Shown here: piece by piece, positions 1-7,903 of the stretch
Layout of the letters: every line of letters starts with the position of its first letter
Position numbering within the stretch: the stretch's first letter is position 1
NCBI RefSeq assembly: GCF_018449475.1
Contig: NZ_JAHCQH010000017.1
Span: 62,001-126,000 of the forward strand
Length of the DNA stretch: 64,000 nt
Direction of reading: 5' to 3'
Source of the DNA: Ancylobacter radicis
Lineage (GTDB): Bacteria > Pseudomonadota > Alphaproteobacteria > Rhizobiales > Xanthobacteraceae
Position numbers and translations under genes: made by a program
Notes under the pieces: model-generated
Seen by the model: the letters and a program-made list of their open reading frames with translations, nothing else
What the model was told of the DNA's origin: nothing
Databases searched by the model: none

Positions 1-434
1 ATGCGGCGGGTCACCACGCCCTGCCCGCTCGCCCGCTCGATCTCCACCGCCAGGAAGCGATCCCCACCGTCGATGAACCGGCCATGGCCGGAGAAGACGC
101 GCCCCTCCCCCGGCTCGAAGGTCGCGAGCACCGTGCCGGCGCGGCGGTCGAACAGGATGGCGGTGGTGCCGGGCCGGCGCGCGACCGCGATGGCGGTACG
201 CCCGTCCGGGCAGGGCTCGACCCAGTGCAGCCGCTGCCCGCCCAGCCCGACCGGCGTCGCGTTAAGGTCCGGGGACAGCACCACCGGCGCGAAGCCCTCG
301 CCAATGCCCGCCGTGCCGACCCATTCGGCGTCGAGCTGATGATCCTGCGCATGGGCGGCGCCGCCGAACAGCACGCGCGGGGCCGCCGCGAGAGCGCCGA
401 GCACGCTGCGACGGGAAAGTTCGAACAGGCCCAT
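1..434 (-). CDS. DUF1513 family protein (N-terminal part, cut by window edge)
   Basis: About 144 N-terminal codons are present; the gene continues past the left edge. The start has a twin-arginine-like leader (LSRRSVLGAL, then a hydrophobic run ending in AHAQ), so export to the periplasm is likely. After it come short beta-propeller-like strands (PCPDGRTAIAVARRPGTTA, ILFDRRAGTVL), as expected of DUF1513, a family usually encoded beside imelysin and di-heme genes. It is the last gene I can see in a five-gene minus-strand operon, 10 nt after the second imelysin gene. Its biochemical role is unknown. The family name rests on remembered sequence pattern and on context. Confidence 0.75.
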   Translation of the reverse strand, partial: MGLFELSRRSVLGALAAAPRVLFGGAAHAQDHQLDAEWVGTAGIGEGFAPVVLSPDLNATPVGLGGQRLHWVEPCPDGRTAIAVARRPGTTAILFDRRAGTVLATFEPGEGRVFSGHGRFIDGGDRFLAVEIERASGQGVVTRR

Positions 435-444
435 GCTCGTCTCC

Positions 445-1569
445 TCAGTCGCCGTCGAGCGCGTTGAAGCCGAGCGGCACGCCGAGGCCGGAGGCCAGCG
501 GACTGGCAACGCTCGCCTGCGCCGCCTTGAAGGCGGTGATCGCGGCCTGAAGCGTCTTGCGCCCCGCGGCCGTGGTCGCCGCCTCGCCAATGTCCTCGGG
601 CAACGCCTTCGCCGCCGCGTCGGCCCCCGCCATGGTCTTCTCGATAGTCGCGCGGCCCTTGGCGTCCAGCCCCACGGCGAGCCTGTTGGCCAGATCGTCG
701 GCGCTGGCGATGATGGCGAGGATGGTCGCATGCGAGAGGCCGCTGCGCCGGCGGTCCGCCAGCAGCGGCTTGGCGTCGTCCGCGCTCTTGCCCAGCACCA
801 CCAGAAGACGCTGATCCACCACGCGCTGATAGGCGCCGGCCAGATCGGTGACGATCTGGCTCAGCAGGGCCTCGGGATCCGGGAAATAGACGGCGTCGGA
901 TTTGCCGGCCAGCAATTGCGCCAGCAACCCCGACTGCCGGTCGCCCCAGCCCTCACGCAGCTCAGCGGCGATGGTCGCGAGGTTGAGCGCGATCGCCCGG
1001 CCAAGGGCGCAGCGACGCGTTGCCTCCGCCCCAACCACCAGCGCCGCCGCCGCGCCGTCATCATAGAGGACGCGCTCCAGCGCCGGCAGGCCCTGCACCG
1101 CCGCGCTCAGACGGAAGAAGCGGTCCGGCCCCAGCCGCTCATCGGTCGCGTCGCCGATGATCTCGGCCACCGAACGGCCGACCGCGTTGCGCCGCTCCGG
1201 GAACAGGTTGAAGCGATCCGGCCGCAGCGACAGCATGACCGGGCCGAAGGTGATGAACTCGACCGAGGCCCAGGCGTCGGAGACCGCGGCGAAGCGGGTC
1301 TTGAGTTCGGCGACGCCCTCCGCTGTCGGTTTGGCGCAGAAGGTCTCCCATGCTTTTTGCTGGGATCGGGTGGCGGCGAGCAGCGCGTCATAGCGCGGCA
1401 GCAGCCATTGCTCGACCACCTCGGGCGCGGAGATGACGGCGGCATTGGCCCGGCTGACCAGCAGGCCCGAGAGCAAAGCCGTCGCGCCGGCGACGCCCGG
1501 CAGTGCTTGCGCCGCGTGACCGATCTGGCTTGCCAGCGCGAGCGCCAGCGCAAAGGGAGAACGGTTCAT
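445..1569 (-). CDS. Imelysin (peptidase M75-like) family protein, second copy
   Basis: The 374-residue protein has an N-terminal hydrophobic export signal (residues 1-43). It carries the alpha-helical imelysin fold signatures, including the paired motif GLPALERVLY in the second half-repeat. Imelysins are periplasmic or outer-membrane-associated proteins of bacterial iron uptake, related to the EfeO M75 domain. The GxHxxE metal motif of the family reads G-L-P-A-L-E here, so the histidine is absent, whereas the first imelysin of this operon keeps it. The gene lies 12 nt after the di-heme gene and is surely cotranscribed with it. A role as a paralogous or partner subunit is inference. Confidence 0.88.
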   Translation of the reverse strand: MNRSPFALALALASQIGHAAQALPGVAGATALLSGLLVSRANAAVISAPEVVEQWLLPRYDALLAATRSQQKAWETFCAKPTAEGVAELKTRFAAVSDAWASVEFITFGPVMLSLRPDRFNLFPERRNAVGRSVAEIIGDATDERLGPDRFFRLSAAVQGLPALERVLYDDGAAAALVVGAEATRRCALGRAIALNLATIAAELREGWGDRQSGLLAQLLAGKSDAVYFPDPEALLSQIVTDLAGAYQRVVDQRLLVVLGKSADDAKPLLADRRRSGLSHATILAIIASADDLANRLAVGLDAKGRATIEKTMAGADAAAKALPEDIGEAATTAAGRKTLQAAITAFKAAQASVASPLASGLGVPLGFNALDGD

Positions 1570-1581
1570 TGGCGGCCTCGG

Positions 1582-2895
1582 TCAGAGTGAAGACACATAG
1601 TCGAGCAGGAGACGGCGCTGGCGGTCATCCAGCGCCTCGAAGCGGGCACGGGCCCCGGCGGCCTCGCCGTCGTGCCAGCGCACCGCCTCCGCGACGGTCG
1701 CGGCGCGGCCGTCATGCAGCAGGCCCTGAGCGCGCGCCAGCGAACGCGACAGGCCGGCCAGCGGCGCGGTGCGCCATTCAGCGGCATCCGCTCCCGGCAC
1801 GCCGGAACTGTCCGCCAGCCCCTCGCCCATGTCGTGCAGCAGCACATCGGTGAACAGGGCAAGGCTGGCGCCATCGCGCGTCGGCAGCGAGGGGCGATGG
1901 CAGGTGGCGCAGCCGGTGGCGGCGAACAGCTTTTCGCCGCGCCGGTCGGGCTCGCTGGCTGGCACCTTCAGGCTGCGCAGATAGGTGACGATGCGGGAGA
2001 CGATGGCGTCGGAGATTTCCGGCTCGCCTTCCGCCTCGCGGCCATGAGGGGCGTTGCGGCAGGCGGTCTGCGCGTCCGTGCAATCGCCCCAAGGCTCGGG
2101 GCGCAGCGGCGTCGAGAGGCCGAGATCGAGCGCAAAGGCTTCCGATGTCTGGCTGGCGAGATCGGCATGGCTCGCCTTCCAGCCGAAGCGGCCGATCATC
2201 GAGCCCCCTTCGGCGTGGTCGAGCCGGCGCGCGCGTCCCCGCACGCCGTCGCCATCGCGGTCCTGCGGGTCTTCCAGCGCGAGAATGGCGGCATCGTCGA
2301 CGCGCTCCAGCCGACCGCGTCCGCGCAAATCCGGCGCCGAGCGCAGCGAGATATGGGTGGCGGGATCGAGCGGGCCATAGCCCGGATCATCCGCGCGCGG
2401 CACGCGACGCCTCTTCTCATCGGCGACGCCAATAGTGCCCTCGGCGGGCACGCCCGGCAGCGTCATGGTCTCCAGCCGGTGGCCATAGACCGGGTCCGGC
2501 CCGCCATCGGGCTGGAACAGGGACAGCACCAGCCCGAGCCCTTCCGGCCGCCCCTCCGCATTCACCGCCGTCGCGCCCCGGCCGGCGCCGAGATGGCAGG
2601 CGGAACAGGAGCGGGCATCGAACAGCGGACCCAGACCGTCATTGGCGCGGGTGGAACTCGGCGCCGGCACCCAGGGCCGCTCGAACAGCGCCTTGCCGAT
2701 GGCGACGTCCAGCCCGTCCTCCGCGGCGGTGGCGGGGAGCGGCAGCAGCAGGGAGGCGAGCAGCAGGGGGATGGCGCCGATCCGGGATACAGCGGAGACT
2801 CCGCCGAAGGCGCCCTCCCCCTCACCACAGCCCTCTCCCCGACGGGGCGAGGGAGCAAGCTCGGCATGGCCGAATAGGCGTGAGCGGGCACCCAT
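1582..2895 (-). CDS. Di-heme DUF1111 family c-type cytochrome (thiol oxidoreductase-like)
   Basis: The 437-residue protein has two heme c attachment sites, CSACH (97-101) and CATCH (329-333). It also has the family's DRDGDGVRGR calcium-like loop (212-221) and the GRFGWKA motif. A hydrophobic signal segment (about 39-58, ending ATAAED) predicts periplasmic export. In known operons this family sits with imelysins and is thought to pass electrons during iron acquisition; the exact reaction is not settled. The ATG overlaps the stop of the multicopper oxidase gene (TGATG), suggesting translational coupling. Residues about 12-30, upstream of the signal, are encoded by a dispersed palindromic repeat and are not family sequence. 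No other ATG/GTG/TTG start lies between that repeat and the signal segment. Confidence 0.88.
   Translation of the reverse strand: MGARSRLFGHAELAPSPRRGEGCGEGEGAFGGVSAVSRIGAIPLLLASLLLPLPATAAEDGLDVAIGKALFERPWVPAPSSTRANDGLGPLFDARSCSACHLGAGRGATAVNAEGRPEGLGLVLSLFQPDGGPDPVYGHRLETMTLPGVPAEGTIGVADEKRRRVPRADDPGYGPLDPATHISLRSAPDLRGRGRLERVDDAAILALEDPQDRDGDGVRGRARRLDHAEGGSMIGRFGWKASHADLASQTSEAFALDLGLSTPLRPEPWGDCTDAQTACRNAPHGREAEGEPEISDAIVSRIVTYLRSLKVPASEPDRRGEKLFAATGCATCHRPSLPTRDGASLALFTDVLLHDMGEGLADSSGVPGADAAEWRTAPLAGLSRSLARAQGLLHDGRAATVAEAVRWHDGEAAGARARFEALDDRQRRLLLDYVSSL
2831..2853. repeat. Palindromic CCCTC-CCCCG dispersed repeat inside a coding region
   Basis: CCCTC t CCCCG a CGGGG c GAGGG forms a hairpin of two 5-bp arms, flanked by GGCGCCCTCCCCCTCACC-type sequence. 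This resembles the short interspersed palindromes common in GC-rich alphaproteobacterial intergenic DNA. Here it lies inside the 5' end of the DUF1111 gene, between start codon and signal peptide. Confidence 0.6.
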
Positions 2896-4352
2896 CACAC
2901 CACTCGGAACCAGCCCATCATGCCGGTCTCCATATGTTCGAGGATGTGACAGTGGAAGACCCAGTCGCCGGGCGCGGCGACGAAGGCGATGTCGACCGCC
3001 TCGCCGGGCTGCACCAGCACGGTGTCGGCGAAATGCAGCGGCAGGCGCCCCTTGCTGGAACCGAGCACGGCGAAGGCGTGGCCGTGCAGGTGGATCGGGT
3101 GGGGAAAGCGTGTCTCGTTCTTGATGGTGATGCGGTAGCTCTTGCCCACCTCCATGCGCGCCAGCGGCGGCGGCAAGCCGAGCCGCGTGCCGGCCGACCA
3201 GGAAACCTGGCCGATCGACCAATAGGTCGCCGCGCCCACGCAGAAGCTCGCCACCAGCGCCTTGGCGAGCGGATCGTCGGGCGGCAGGCCGAGTTCCTGA
3301 ACGGCGGCATCGGTCGCCTGCTGGAGGGTGAAGGAGAGCGCCTCGGCCTTCTTCAGCTCCGGCGCCGGCAGCGTGGCGGGCGGCAGGGCGAGCGGACCCT
3401 TGCGCGGCTTTGTCCGGCCCCGCGCGGTGAGCGTGGCGAAGGCATAGACATCGGATGCGCGGTAGTCGCCCAGCGTCACCGGCGCGCCTGAGGCCGGCAT
3501 GCGCACATGCAGGTCGATGCGCTGCGCCGGACCCATGCGCCAGATGCCATCCGGCAGGTCGTCGAGCTTCACCGGCTTCAGCGCATGGCCGTCCACAGCG
3601 ATCAGCCAGGCCTCGCCGCCCTCGACGCCAATATCCATCACGCGGGTGGAGTCGACATTGAGGATGCGCAGGCGCACATCGCCGCCGGCGGGAGCGTCGA
3701 GCGCGAGGCGCGGCTGGCCGTTGCAGGTGCGGGTGGCGCCATAGGTGCCGGCCTTGGAGGCGCCGTCGGCCTCGGTGAGCGGCAGGAAGCTGCCGTCCTC
3801 GGCGAGGCGCCAGTCCTTCAGGCAGAGCACATGCTCGGCATCGAAGCGCGGGTCGCGCGGATCCTCGACGATGAGCACGCCGACCAACCCGCGCCCGGCC
3901 TGCCCGGTCTCGTCGCAATGGGGGTGGAAGAAAAAGGTGCCGGGATCGTCCAGCGGCAACTGGTGGACGAAGCGCCCGCCCGGCTCGACCAGCGGCTGGG
4001 TCAGCGGGGGCACGCCGTCGAATTCGTTCGGCATGCGGATGCCGTGGAAATGCAGCGAGCTGCCCTCATGAAGCCCGTTCGCATAGGTCGCCTCAAGCCG
4101 GGCGCCGCGTGGCAGACGGATGAGGCGGAAGGGCTCGCCATCATAGGCGTAACAGGGCGTCGCAGGTCCGTCCGGGCCGAGCAGGCGCATGTCCAGCGGG
4201 CCGGCGGCGAGTGTCAGCCGGTCGGTCGGCAGGAAAGGCGCCGGCGCGCGCGCCTGCCCAAGGCGCGAGGGAGCGATCGCTCCCAGCGCACCGAGGGCCG
4301 CGCCCGCGCCGAGAAAGGCGCGGCGCGAGAGACCCGCGCCGCGTGACCTCAT
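2895..4352 (-). CDS. Multicopper oxidase (SufI/CueO-like), Tat-exported
   Basis: The 485-residue protein carries a twin-arginine leader (GLSRRAFLGAG, residues 7-17). All four copper-binding motifs are visible: HFHG (101-104), HPH (143-145), HPIHLHGH near 415, and HCHILEHMETGM (467-478). The last supplies the T1 Cys and a Met axial ligand. Three cupredoxin domains are therefore expected. Such enzymes couple substrate oxidation, often Fe(II) or Cu(I), to reduction of oxygen to water. The gene lies between imelysin and di-heme genes, 7 nt after the imelysin stop, so a periplasmic ferroxidase is the most economical reading. Its substrate is inference. A copper-tolerance role is the alternative, but no other copper gene is nearby. 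Confidence 0.93.
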   Translation of the reverse strand: MRSRGAGLSRRAFLGAGAALGALGAIAPSRLGQARAPAPFLPTDRLTLAAGPLDMRLLGPDGPATPCYAYDGEPFRLIRLPRGARLEATYANGLHEGSSLHFHGIRMPNEFDGVPPLTQPLVEPGGRFVHQLPLDDPGTFFFHPHCDETGQAGRGLVGVLIVEDPRDPRFDAEHVLCLKDWRLAEDGSFLPLTEADGASKAGTYGATRTCNGQPRLALDAPAGGDVRLRILNVDSTRVMDIGVEGGEAWLIAVDGHALKPVKLDDLPDGIWRMGPAQRIDLHVRMPASGAPVTLGDYRASDVYAFATLTARGRTKPRKGPLALPPATLPAPELKKAEALSFTLQQATDAAVQELGLPPDDPLAKALVASFCVGAATYWSIGQVSWSAGTRLGLPPPLARMEVGKSYRITIKNETRFPHPIHLHGHAFAVLGSSKGRLPLHFADTVLVQPGEAVDIAFVAAPGDWVFHCHILEHMETGMMGWFRVV

Positions 4353-4359
4353 GACGGCC

Positions 4360-5655
4360 TCACTGACCGACCTTGGAGGGGTCGTCCAGGCTGTCCGAAC
4401 CCTCGACCTTGATCTTCAGCTTCAGCGCGGCGACCACGCCCTCGAAGCCGCGGGTCTGGGCGACCAGCGAATCGACGCCGGTCTGCACCAGCTTGTTGCC
4501 GGCCGCGTTGCCCTCGCCGATCATCTGGTCATAGGCTTCCTTGCCGCTGTCGGCCTCGTCCTTGATCGCCTTCAGCGCGGCGAGCGCGGCGTCGACCTTG
4601 GCGTCGGCTTCCTTCGCCGCGTCCGGCGCCTTGGCGGCCGCATAGGCGGCGACCGAGGGGCCTTCCACGACCGTGCCATCCACGCGGGTGTACTTGCCGC
4701 GATAGATCGAGGCGATGCCCAGCTCGTCGTAATAGTGCGAGTTGTGGGTGTTGTCGGAGAAGCAGTCATGCTCCTCCTCCGGGTCGTGCAGGATGAGGCC
4801 GAGCTTCATCCGCTCGCCCGCCAGCTCGCCATAGGAGAGCGAGCCGAGGCCGGTGAGGATGGTGCCGAGCGCGGCCTTGTCCTTCTGCTTGAGCACGGCG
4901 GCGCGGGCCTTGCCCTTGGCGCTCCACGCCTTGGCCATGTCCTCGAGGTCCGACACGAGCAGGTCGGTCGCGGCCTTGAGATAGGCGGCGCGGCGGTCGC
5001 AATGGCCGTTGGTGCAGTTGGCGGTGTCGTAATCGGTGGCGGGACGCTTGCCGGCGCCCGGCCCGGTGCCGTTCAGATCCTGGCCCCACAGCAGGAACTC
5101 GATGGCGTGATAGCCGATGGCGACGTTCGACTCGACGCCGCCGGCCTCCTGCAGGCTGTCGAGCAGCTTGGGGGTGATCTTGCTGGCGTCGATGGTCTTC
5201 TTGCCGACGCGGATCTTGGTGTTGGCGATCACATTGGCGGTGTAGAGCGGGTTCTCGTCCGAGGCGTCGCCATAGGACTTGGCGTCGACATAGTCGATCA
5301 GACCCTCGTCGAGCGGCCAGGCGTTCACGCGTCCTTCCCAATCGTCGACGATGGCGTTGCCGAAGCGGAAGCCCTCGGTCTGCTGGTAGGGCACGCGGGC
5401 GGCCTTCCACGCAGCCTTGGCCGCGTCGAGATTGGCCTGCGTCGGCGCGGCGATGAAAGCGTTGACCGCGCTCTGCAGGTCCTTGGCCGTCTTCAGGCTG
5501 TCGCCATACATCGCCTCGGCGATGTTGGCATAGGTGACGATAACGTCGTGCACCTTCGGCGCCGCGGTCTGCGCCGCGGCCGGACCGGCGGCGATGATGG
5601 CGCCGAGCGCAACGGCGGCCAGCAGCGGTGCGGCAAACAAGGTTTTGGCTCGCAT
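4360..5655 (-). CDS. Imelysin family iron-uptake protein (EfeO/IrpA-like)
   Basis: The 431-residue protein has a classical signal peptide ending AAAQTAAP (about residue 28). The metal motif G-Y-H-A-I-E is intact at 181-186 and followed by FLLWGQDL. The motif FSDNTHNSH after HDC is typical of IrpA-type imelysins. The start is set by a strong ribosome site (GGGAGGAG, 5 nt before ATG). This is the first gene of the operon imelysin - multicopper oxidase - DUF1111 - imelysin - DUF1513. Proteins of this family bind iron in the periplasm. No EfeU-type permease lies inside the window; one could sit beyond the left edge. Confidence 0.93.
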   Translation of the reverse strand: MRAKTLFAAPLLAAVALGAIIAAGPAAAQTAAPKVHDVIVTYANIAEAMYGDSLKTAKDLQSAVNAFIAAPTQANLDAAKAAWKAARVPYQQTEGFRFGNAIVDDWEGRVNAWPLDEGLIDYVDAKSYGDASDENPLYTANVIANTKIRVGKKTIDASKITPKLLDSLQEAGGVESNVAIGYHAIEFLLWGQDLNGTGPGAGKRPATDYDTANCTNGHCDRRAAYLKAATDLLVSDLEDMAKAWSAKGKARAAVLKQKDKAALGTILTGLGSLSYGELAGERMKLGLILHDPEEEHDCFSDNTHNSHYYDELGIASIYRGKYTRVDGTVVEGPSVAAYAAAKAPDAAKEADAKVDAALAALKAIKDEADSGKEAYDQMIGEGNAAGNKLVQTGVDSLVAQTRGFEGVVAALKLKIKVEGSDSLDDPSKVGQ

Positions 5656-5743
5656 GGTTTCTCCTCCCGTCGCCCCCACAGGCGTTCGTGATCGGAGACT
5701 CCTACGCCAGCCCTGCAAGACGTCGCAAGTGTTCGGCTGTCAG

Positions 5744-5760
5744 ATTAGAATTATTACATA
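5744..5760. promoter_or_regulatory. Irr/ICE-like half-palindrome in the iron operon promoter
   Basis: The 12-mer ATTAGAATTATT (5744-5755) is identical to the left part of the full palindrome upstream of the suf operon; the right arm here is degenerate. On the minus strand it lies downstream of a plausible promoter: TTGACG at 5797-5792, then a 17-nt spacer, then TTGAAT at 5774-5769. That is a position where a bound regulator would block transcription. Similarity to the Irr iron-control element is from memory of its TTAGAA..TTCTAA form. Confidence 0.5.
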
Positions 5761-5828
5761 CTTTCGATATTCAAAGACCGCGCGGCGTGACCGTCAATAC
5801 GTTGCGTTACTTTTGACAGCGATGACAA

Positions 5829-6116
5829 TTATGACGCAGCGTCGAGAAGGGGTTGCAGCGCCTCGCGTAGGTCGTCATCCGAGACGCGCGCCAGCGGGCA
5901 ATAGAGCTTCGCCGCCTCGGTGCGCCGGCCCGGCCGCATCACCAGCACGACCGTCTCGGCTCCGCCGCAGGCCGGGTCACCGCAGGCGATCTCGGTGATC
6001 GACACGGTGGTGTCCTCGCCAACGCCGAGTATCGCCCGTGCCCGCGTCGCGAGTTCGCGCGCGGCGTCGGGGGCCGCTTCCTCGCTCTGCCCGCGACGGA
6101 AAAACAGACGTGCCAT
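5829..6116 (-). CDS. Small unrecognised protein with a CGDPACGG..ETVV motif
   Basis: The 95-residue protein starts at the ATG preceded by GGAGGAG. It has an Arg-rich N-terminus (MARLFFRRG) and a helix rich in Ala and Arg. A conserved-looking core EIACGDPACGGAETVVLVM follows, then a C-terminal helical part (SDDDLREALQPLL). The two cysteines, five residues apart, could bind a metal or form a disulfide. There is no signal peptide, so it is probably cytoplasmic. I do not recognise a function. It lies upstream of the iron operon in the same orientation and has its own ICE-like site, which suggests an iron-related role. That is inference. Confidence 0.65.
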   Translation of the reverse strand: MARLFFRRGQSEEAAPDAARELATRARAILGVGEDTTVSITEIACGDPACGGAETVVLVMRPGRRTEAAKLYCPLARVSDDDLREALQPLLDAAS

Positions 6117-6423
6117 CACGCTCCTCCTCAGGCCGGCGATGCCGTGCCCGCCAGCAGGTAAGCCCCGCCGCGCTCCGCCGCAAGCGCCGGACGCACCGCT
6201 GTCCGCCGCCAAACTATAGACGACTGTCACTGTTTAGAACTATAATAATAACGGAAGATAATCGTTGTTTATTCTCTTCGCTCCGAGTAATCATCTCCTC
6301 GCTGGCAGCTTCATCTAACCGCTGGCGACGTTATTGCTGCCGCTTTCTCAAAGCGGCACAGGTTTCGCGAGGCCCTTTCCCGGCAGGTCTCGTGAACCGC
6401 GCGGGACGATGGCACGCGCTCCC
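6117..6423. other. 307-bp intergenic region with AT-rich core
   Basis: No gene is visible. The stretch at about 6215-6345 is markedly richer in A and T than its surroundings and contains an ICE-like site (listed separately). It probably carries the promoter of the small minus-strand protein. The part nearer 6424 is the region downstream of the flavoprotein gene; no clear terminator with a T-run was seen. Confidence 0.5.
6233..6249. promoter_or_regulatory. Imperfect Irr/ICE-like palindrome upstream of small Cys protein
   Basis: TTTAGAACTATAATAAT matches the suf-promoter palindrome at 13 of 17 positions, including the left arm TTAGAA. It lies about 120 bp upstream of the minus-strand gene at 5829-6116. 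Confidence 0.4.
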
Positions 6424-7737
6424 TCAGCCGTCGTCCCGCGCTTCAGCCCGCTCCCGCGGGCGGGCGCACCATTCCCCCGACCAGATATCCGGCGTCTCCC
6501 GACCGAGACGGGCCAGTACGCCTTTGGCGGCCGCGACACCCGTCGCGAAGCAGGCCTGCAGCAGATAGCCGCCGGTCGGCGCCTCCCAGTCCAGCATTTC
6601 GCCCGCGAGGAACAGGCCGGGCCGGACACGCAGTTCCAGCCCTTCGGTCAATTCATCGCGCGACACGCCACCCGCCGATGAGATGGCCCGCTCCAGCCCG
6701 GCCATGCCGGTGACGGTGAGCGGCAGATGTTTGATGAGGGCGGCGAGGCCGGCGGGGTCCGAGGGCAAGGCTCCCGAGGCCCCCGCCCCCTCGCGCAGCA
6801 GGCCCGCCGCTGCCGGCGAGAGACCCGCCGCCTTGCGCAGACGGTTGGCCAGCGACTCGCCCTTGCGGCTGGCGCCGAGGCGTTCCGCGAGACGCTCAAG
6901 GGAGAGGTCGGGCCGCAGGTCGAGGGTGAGGATCGCGCGGCCATCCCGCGCCACCACGTCGCGCAGCCGGCCCGAAAGGGCGTAGACCGCGCCCCCCTCA
7001 AGCCCGGAAGGGTCGATCATCGCCTCGCCACGCACCGTTGCGCCATCGACCGTCAGCGCGATGCGCTTGAGCGGCTCACCGGCGAAGCGCGAGCGGAACA
7101 TATCGGACCAGCCGATCAGCGCGCCGCTATTGGCCGGCCGCAAGGCGGCCACTTCAACGCCGAGGCCACGCAGCCGAGGAACCCAGCCGCCATCGCTGCC
7201 CAGACGCGGCCAGCTTGCCCCGCCGAGCGCCAGCAGCGTGGCATCCACTGTAATGGCCTCCTCCCCCTCCGGCGTCGCGAAGCGCAAGGCGCCGGCCGCG
7301 TCCCAGCCCAGCCAGTGATGGCGCGCGGCGAGGCGGACCCCGAGACCGTCCAGCCAGCCAAGCCAGGCCCGCAGCAGCGGCGAGGCCTTGAAGCTCTCCG
7401 GGAACAGCCGGCCGCTGGAACCGATGAAGGTGGCGATGCCCAGCCCCTCCGCCCAGCCCTGCAAGCGGCCGGGCGGAAAAGCGTCGATCATCGGCGCCAG
7501 CCACTCCGCCGCCGCGCCATAGCGGGCGAGGAAGGTCTCGCGCGGCTCGGAATGGGTGAGGTTCAGACCGCCCCGGCCGGCGATCAGGAATTTGCGGGCG
7601 GGCGAGGCCATCCGCTCATAGAGGGTCACCGCGCAACCGCCGCGCGCCAGCACCTCCGCCGCGATCAGCCCGGCGGGTCCGGCGCCGATGATGGCGATTG
7701 TCGGCTTTCGCGAGTCGGATGAAGGCTTTGCGTTCAC
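6424..7737 (-). CDS. NAD(P)/FAD-dependent flavoprotein (BaiN/YhiN-like, TIGR03862 type)
   Basis: The 437-residue protein opens with a Rossmann FAD site, IIGAGPAG (16-23). The family motif ARKFLIAGRGGLNLTH follows, with a C-terminal dinucleotide motif around LFLAGEMLDWEAPTGGYLLQ. This is the HI0933-like flavoprotein family, subgroup TIGR03862. Members are predicted cytoplasmic oxidoreductases without a firmly assigned substrate; BaiN is a bile-acid-linked member elsewhere. The start is a GTG, as the frame has no in-frame ATG just upstream. It stands alone between intergenic stretches of 307 and 166 bp. Confidence 0.9.
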   Translation of the reverse strand: MNAKPSSDSRKPTIAIIGAGPAGLIAAEVLARGGCAVTLYERMASPARKFLIAGRGGLNLTHSEPRETFLARYGAAAEWLAPMIDAFPPGRLQGWAEGLGIATFIGSSGRLFPESFKASPLLRAWLGWLDGLGVRLAARHHWLGWDAAGALRFATPEGEEAITVDATLLALGGASWPRLGSDGGWVPRLRGLGVEVAALRPANSGALIGWSDMFRSRFAGEPLKRIALTVDGATVRGEAMIDPSGLEGGAVYALSGRLRDVVARDGRAILTLDLRPDLSLERLAERLGASRKGESLANRLRKAAGLSPAAAGLLREGAGASGALPSDPAGLAALIKHLPLTVTGMAGLERAISSAGGVSRDELTEGLELRVRPGLFLAGEMLDWEAPTGGYLLQACFATGVAAAKGVLARLGRETPDIWSGEWCARPRERAEARDDG

Positions 7738-7903
7738 CGGTTCACATTCCGATTCCGTGTGAAGTCCGGCGCAATTGCCGAGTCGGCTCCAAGGGATAGA
7801 AGCGGATTGCGCGACACCGATTCAGTCCCACTGCGCGAGGCTGAAAGACTGATTCAACTCGGTGCCATCGCGATTCCGAAAACGGCGCCATCTTATTGAT
7901 CTT

